From positions 62,001 to 126,000 of the forward strand of contig JAZRZP010000026.1 of NCBI GenBank assembly GCA_045601425.1: a stretch of DNA of 64,000 nucleotides, written 5' to 3'. This DNA is from UBA1219 sp045601425 (GTDB lineage: Bacteria > Bacteroidota > Bacteroidia > Bacteroidales > P3). Both the position numbers and the translations under genes were made by a program. Positions 60,881 through 64,000 of this stretch are shown one piece after another. The notes beneath the pieces are model-generated. The model ran no database searches, was not told the origin of the DNA, and saw nothing but the letters and a program-made list of their open reading frames with translations. How positions within the stretch are numbered: position 1 is the stretch's first letter; each line of letters starts with the position of its first letter.

Positions 60881-61030
60881 AAAAAAAAAGGCGTGGCAAA
60901 ATCTTGTTTTACATTCGGGCTACCACACCCATCTACTCCAACAAGTTACACCACACCGAAAAAAACGGTGTTGTGTCGGACCTATTCTAGAGTAGAAGTT
61001 CTTACGAACAAGTGGTAGTTTGAATGTTAG
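60881..61030 (-). ncRNA. Structured leader RNA / candidate attenuator before the WG-repeat gene
   Basis: Read on the minus strand, nested helices form: P1 ACATTC/GAATGT (61027-61022 with 60916-60911), P2 CTACCAC/GTGGTAG (61018-61012 with 60926-60920), a side hairpin GUUC-GUAA-GAAC with a GNRA loop (61009-60998), P3 TCTACTC/GAGTAGA (60996-60990 with 60938-60932) and P4 ACACAACACCG/CGGTGTGGTGT (60976-60966 with 60958-60948) closed by a U loop. Downstream, CCACGCC (60896-60890) is followed by nine T and can pair with GGTGTGG (60929-60923), which overlaps the 3' half of P2. The two pairings exclude each other. I recognise no known family. Confidence 0.6.
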
Positions 61031-61115
61031 AAATGGCTCAACAGTCGCTATTTATATTTTTTTAACTATCTGTCTATGTTTTGACTATTTTAAAATTATA
61101 CTTTGTTTTATTTTG

Positions 61116-61123
61116 CAAAGATA
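61116..61123 (-). promoter_or_regulatory. Promoter of the structured leader and WG-repeat gene
   Basis: The minus strand reads TATCTTTG, with TTTG (61145-61148) about 21 bases upstream. It lies just past the mrp terminator and about 290 bases before the WG-gene ATG. Confidence 0.7.
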
Positions 61124-61151
61124 CGTTTTTTTTTGAAATGTGTTCAAATTG

Positions 61152-61187
61152 AAAAAAAACTTCTGCAGCGTTTCTGCTACAGAAGTT
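61152..61187 (-). terminator. Intrinsic terminator of mrp
   Basis: AACTTCTGCAGC and GCTACAGAAGTT pair over 12 bp (one G-U), followed on the minus strand by eight T. Confidence 0.88.
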
Positions 61188-61207
61188 CTCTTCCAGAGAA
61201 AGAAAAT

Positions 61208-62284
61208 TTATTTTTTTCTGCTGTTGAGGATGGAGATTTCCTTTGCTACGTTTTCGGCGAGAGCCATGAAAGCCTCGCTTTCGGGGGTCGGGTTTTCGCT
61301 GAAGAGCGACACGGGTTTCCCGCTGTCGCCGCCTTCGGCGATGCTTTGTACCAGCGGTATCTCTCCGAGCAGCGGTATGTTCATCTGTTCGGCCATCTTA
61401 CGGCAGCCCTGTTTACCGAATATATAGTATTTGTTGTTCGGGAGTTCGGCGGGTGTGAAGTATGCCATGTTTTCCACGAACCCCAGAACGGGTATGTTGA
61501 TGTTTGGGTTCTGGAACATTTCCACGCCGCGGATTACGTCGGCAAGTGCAACCTGCTGCGGGGTGCTCACTATTATGGCACCGGTTACGGGGAGAGTCTG
61601 GGCGATGGTGAGCTGTACGTCACCGGTTCCGGGAGGCATGTCCACCACGAGGTAGTCGATATCTTCCCACCAAGTTTCGGTGAGGAGCTGTTTCAATGCG
61701 TTGGAGACCATGGGTCCGCGCCATACGATGGCCTTGTCGGGGTCAATCATGAATCCGACAGACATGAGTTTCACGTTGTACTTGAAGAACGGGAGCATGT
61801 AAGTCTTTCCGTCGTGGTCTTCTCCCATGATGTCCTGCTGCTTTATGTCGAACATGATGGGTATTGACGGACCGTAGAAATCGGCATCCATGAGACCGAC
61901 TTTGGCACCGGTTTTGGCAAGGGAGACGGCAAGGTTCACAGCGACGGTGGATTTGCCTACACCGCCTTTTCCGGAGGCGACCACGATGATGTTTTTGATG
62001 CCGGGGAACATTTCCGACTTGTCGGGTTGTGGCTTGACGCGAGAAGTGAGGTTTACCTGAACGTCGATGTCAGGGTCGACAAAGGAGTGGATGGCTTCGA
62101 TGCAGTCGTTGCTCATTTTCTGTTTCATGGGGCAGGCGGGAGTGGTAAGCACGAGGTCGAAACTTACCTTGTTGCCGTCGATGGCAATGTTTTCAATCAT
62201 TCCGAGAGCGACAAGGCTCTGTCCCAAGTCGGGGTCATCGACGTGCGACAACGCCATTTCTATTTGAGTTTTAGAGAATTGCAT
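61208..62284 (-). CDS. mrp: Mrp/NBP35-family ATP-binding protein (ApbC type)
   Basis: This P-loop ATPase is implicated in loading or carrying iron-sulfur clusters. It has 358 residues: an N-terminal MIP18-like domain (VDDPDLGQSLVALGMIENI, TTPACPMKQKM), the deviant Walker A SGKGGVGKST (104-113), DADFYGPSIPIMF, DYLVVDMPPGTGDVQLT and STPQQVALADVIRGVEMF. The CxxC cluster-binding pair expected after GFVENMA is replaced by YFTPAELPNNKYYIFGKQG, which as I recall is usual in Bacteroidales homologues. The start at 62284 fits the family. Confidence 0.93.
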   Translation of the reverse strand: MQFSKTQIEMALSHVDDPDLGQSLVALGMIENIAIDGNKVSFDLVLTTPACPMKQKMSNDCIEAIHSFVDPDIDVQVNLTSRVKPQPDKSEMFPGIKNIIVVASGKGGVGKSTVAVNLAVSLAKTGAKVGLMDADFYGPSIPIMFDIKQQDIMGEDHDGKTYMLPFFKYNVKLMSVGFMIDPDKAIVWRGPMVSNALKQLLTETWWEDIDYLVVDMPPGTGDVQLTIAQTLPVTGAIIVSTPQQVALADVIRGVEMFQNPNINIPVLGFVENMAYFTPAELPNNKYYIFGKQGCRKMAEQMNIPLLGEIPLVQSIAEGGDSGKPVSLFSENPTPESEAFMALAENVAKEISILNSRKK

Positions 62285-62310
62285 GGTTTTATCTGTTTTT
62301 TATTTTGTTG

Positions 62311-62318
62311 CAAAGATA
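62311..62318 (-). promoter_or_regulatory. -7 box for mrp
   Basis: The minus strand reads TATCTTTG 26 bases before the mrp ATG and just after the upstream stop codon. No clear -33 box. Confidence 0.6.
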
Positions 62319-62334
62319 CGATAATTTTCCAGAA

Positions 62335-63201
62335 CTACGGCAGTTCAACCCGCAGAGGAGTGGTTCCGTCGTTGCCGATGAACAGTGTGGCGTGGGGCAG
62401 ACAGCTTGTTTTTTCGAAACTTATGCTTTTTTGCTGTGCGACATCGTACTGTTCGAGTTTTACATATACTTTCGCACAGCCGTCGGTGAACCAGTTGCAG
62501 TCCATCGGGGCATGGAAATCCTTATCCGTTACGGTTTCCATGTTGAAAGAGTTTTTGTTTCCCCATTTGCCCTGAGCGGTGCCGCTTGCCGCGTAAAAGT
62601 CGTCGTAGAGTTCGGGTGTTTCTTTTCCCTGAATGAGATAGTAGGTCTTGAACGAGGAGTATATGAAAGAAGCCGTGTCGCCGCCGAAAACGGTTATGGT
62701 GTCCATGACGCCGGCAAACTCGTATGTCTGGCATTGGGAGGAGTTGTAGGGATGCATTCCCTTGTTGGCGAGTTCGATTTTGCCGTTGATTTTTATCATG
62801 TGGGAGAGGGTGAGGTCTCTGGCATGGATTTGGATGGTGGTATTGTCGGAGTTCCAGTCTCCGTTGAGGACAATGTTCATGCGGCCGCTACGGCAGCGGA
62901 TGTCGTTTACTTCGGAAAGGGTGGTGGTGTCGGCAGAGCCGAAATCGATGTCGATGGTGTCTCTGTTTCTAGATACTTTCGGGTAAGTGGTTCTGTGCCA
63001 AAGGGTAGAGTCGGCAAGGAATTTGAATGTAATTTGGAATATGTCGTTCATGAACGATTCGGTTTGTATGAGCGAGGTCGGCAGACTGAAATTGTTTGAG
63101 GGGTGGTAGGTGTGGGTGTCGATCTCGGTTTTTTCATCGTCCTTGCAGGAAAAAAGCAGCAGGGCGGCGATGACCGTAATGCCAAAAATCTTTGTCTTCA
63201 T
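62335..63201 (-). CDS. Lipoprotein of unknown function
   Basis: A 288-residue product with lipobox ALLLFSC directly followed by Lys/Asp, so it should be lipid-anchored. The mature part looks beta-rich (IDIDFGSADTTTLSEVNDIR, RMNIVLNGDWNSDNTTIQIH, GKIELANKG, MDTITVFGGDTASFIYSSFK) with pairs of cysteines (SSQCQTYEF, MDCNWFTDGCAKVYV). I recognise no family. It precedes mrp by 50 bases with a separate -7 box between them. Confidence 0.65.
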   Translation of the reverse strand: MKTKIFGITVIAALLLFSCKDDEKTEIDTHTYHPSNNFSLPTSLIQTESFMNDIFQITFKFLADSTLWHRTTYPKVSRNRDTIDIDFGSADTTTLSEVNDIRCRSGRMNIVLNGDWNSDNTTIQIHARDLTLSHMIKINGKIELANKGMHPYNSSQCQTYEFAGVMDTITVFGGDTASFIYSSFKTYYLIQGKETPELYDDFYAASGTAQGKWGNKNSFNMETVTDKDFHAPMDCNWFTDGCAKVYVKLEQYDVAQQKSISFEKTSCLPHATLFIGNDGTTPLRVELP

Positions 63202-63423
63202 AATAAGTCGTTATTGTGTGTGAAAAAAGTGTTTTTTTGTGAGAGGAAAAACGTGAAAAATGTCAAGATATTGCATTTTTTGCAAAAAAAAGCGGATATC
63301 GGTGCGAGAGATGAGATGGGTGGAGATGTTTTTTTTGTGTAATGGTAATTGTCTGATAATAAAATGGATATGTTGTAAAAGACGGGAAAAACGGAAGCTG
63401 GTAAAAAAAAAGATGAGGAAAAA

Positions 63424-63455
63424 TTTTGCCATGTCAATTTTTTTTCGGAACTTTG
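63424..63455 (+). promoter_or_regulatory. Promoter of rpmB-rpsU
   Basis: TTTTG (63424-63428), 19 bases, then GAACTTTG (63448-63455), which differs from TAnnTTTG only in the first base. The rest of the 299-base gap from the lipoprotein gene is AT-rich with nothing else visible. Confidence 0.68.
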
Positions 63456-63500
63456 CACTCCGTTTCAAAAAGAAAAAGTCACAAAAAAAACATATAAAAA

Positions 63501-63740
63501 ATGTCAAGAATTTGCGAAATTACAGGTAAGAAAGTTTGTACAGGGAACAATGTTTCTCACTCAAACATTAAAACTAAAAGAAGATTTTATCCGAACCTTC
63601 AGACAAAGAAGTTTTACATTCCTGAAGAAGATCTCTGGATAACTTTGAAAGTTTCAGCAAAAGGCATGCGTATTATCAACAAAAAAGGTATTATGGCAGC
63701 TTTGCAGGATGCAGTTGAGGCAGGACACATTCAATTGTAA
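63501..63740 (+). CDS. rpmB: 50S ribosomal protein L28
   Basis: The 79-residue product has the L28 pattern: RICEITGKKVCTGNNVSHSN, TKRRFYPNLQTKKFYIPEED, LWITLKVSAKGMRIINKKGI. The usual Bacteroidota partners rpmG (L33) and a DUF4295 gene do not follow. Instead rpsU comes next after 59 bases. Confidence 0.95.
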   Translation: MSRICEITGKKVCTGNNVSHSNIKTKRRFYPNLQTKKFYIPEEDLWITLKVSAKGMRIINKKGIMAALQDAVEAGHIQL

Positions 63741-63799
63741 TTTGTACAGAGAATTATTTATTTTATTTAATCACTTTAAAAAAGAAAGAGGTATTAACT

Positions 63800-63997
63800 A
63801 TGATTATCGTTCCTATTAAAGAAGGCGAAAACATCGAGAGAGCTTTGAAAAAACTCAAGAGAAAATTTGAAAAGACTGGCGTTGTACGCGAACTCCGTGA
63901 CCGTCAGAAATTCACGAAACCTTCCGTAAAAGCAAGGGAACGCAAGATGAAAGCCATTTACGTGCAGCATCTTCAGCAGGAAGCTCTGGACAAATAG
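63800..63997 (+). CDS. rpsU: 30S ribosomal protein S21
   Basis: The 65-residue product has the S21 pattern: MIIVPIKEGENIERALKKLK, KFEKTGVVRELRDRQKFTKP and a basic C-terminus. It probably shares the rpmB transcript. The stop codon is three bases before the window end. Confidence 0.95.
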   Translation: MIIVPIKEGENIERALKKLKRKFEKTGVVRELRDRQKFTKPSVKARERKMKAIYVQHLQQEALDK

Positions 63998-64000
63998 CGT

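Noticed and set aside
60881..61030. Structured region considered as SRP RNA, 6S RNA, tmRNA or a tRNA.
   Set aside because: It lacks the SRP GGAA tetraloop and asymmetric bulge, tmRNA tag frame and tRNA cloverleaf. A single large 6S-type central bubble is not formed, because a GNRA side hairpin interrupts it.
60881..61030. The same structure on the plus strand.
   Set aside because: No TAnnTTTG promoter box precedes it on that strand, and the U-run and upstream -7 box both fit the minus strand.

Overview
The window looks like a chromosomal segment of a member of the Bacteroidota, most likely Bacteroidales. The promoters that can be read are of the Bacteroidota type (a TTTG-like -33 box, about 19 bases, then a TAnnTTTG -7 box), and ribosome binding sites are mostly absent. 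The proteins include a Bacteroidota-type RNA polymerase omega subunit, DUF4199, DUF6769, putative porin and WG-repeat families, a TonB-dependent receptor with a carboxypeptidase-like N-terminal domain, and a type IX secretion (T9SS) C-terminal domain. No rRNA, tRNA, insertion sequence, phage gene or CRISPR array was seen.

Layout. 1-1.6 kb: hemD-rnpA-yidD on the minus strand (yidD runs off the left edge). 1.8-10.8 kb: one apparent seven-gene minus-strand operon with a promoter at 10.8 kb and an intrinsic terminator at 1.85 kb. It encodes two parvulin foldases, a chaperone-like lipoprotein, a MoxR ATPase, an exported protein, PanB and a sugar transporter. Divergent from it are bamD and rpoZ, so periplasmic folding and outer-membrane assembly share one control region. 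12.2-12.9 kb: a DUF4199 membrane protein. 12.9-19.7 kb: a heavy-metal efflux operon (two His/Cys-rich small proteins, a CusB/CzcB adaptor, a CusA/CzcA pump and a TolC-like protein). 19.8-21 kb: kbl. 21.3-23.1 kb: a secreted CBM9-like plus glycosidase-like protein. 23.1-25.8 kb: a TPP riboswitch in front of a TonB-dependent receptor, hence probably thiamine uptake. 25.8-35.3 kb, minus strand: yggS, a 55-residue membrane protein, an M20 dipeptidase, a putative porin, an AT-rich trio of exported proteins that includes a thioredoxin-like one, and uvrB.

35.4-52.1 kb is dominated by one 5,458-residue gene. It encodes a T9SS-exported giant surface protein with a signal peptide, two GLUG beta-helix blocks, six copies of a super-repeat of about 1.72 kb, each holding a glycine-rich domain that resembles the one in animal ALK/LTK receptors, five tail repeats and a type-B T9SS C-terminal domain. 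52.2-57.7 kb, plus strand: a small outer-membrane barrel, trxB, an OmpA-family protein, a YfcC-type transporter and ssb.

57.7-61.2 kb: a 1,018-residue WG-repeat protein on the minus strand. It lies behind a long, strongly folded leader that ends in a U-run. Part of the leader can pair in two mutually exclusive ways, and no other promoter is visible before the gene. This is the best candidate here for an undescribed regulatory RNA (attenuator or riboswitch). 61.2-64 kb: mrp and a lipoprotein on the minus strand, then rpmB and rpsU on the plus strand.
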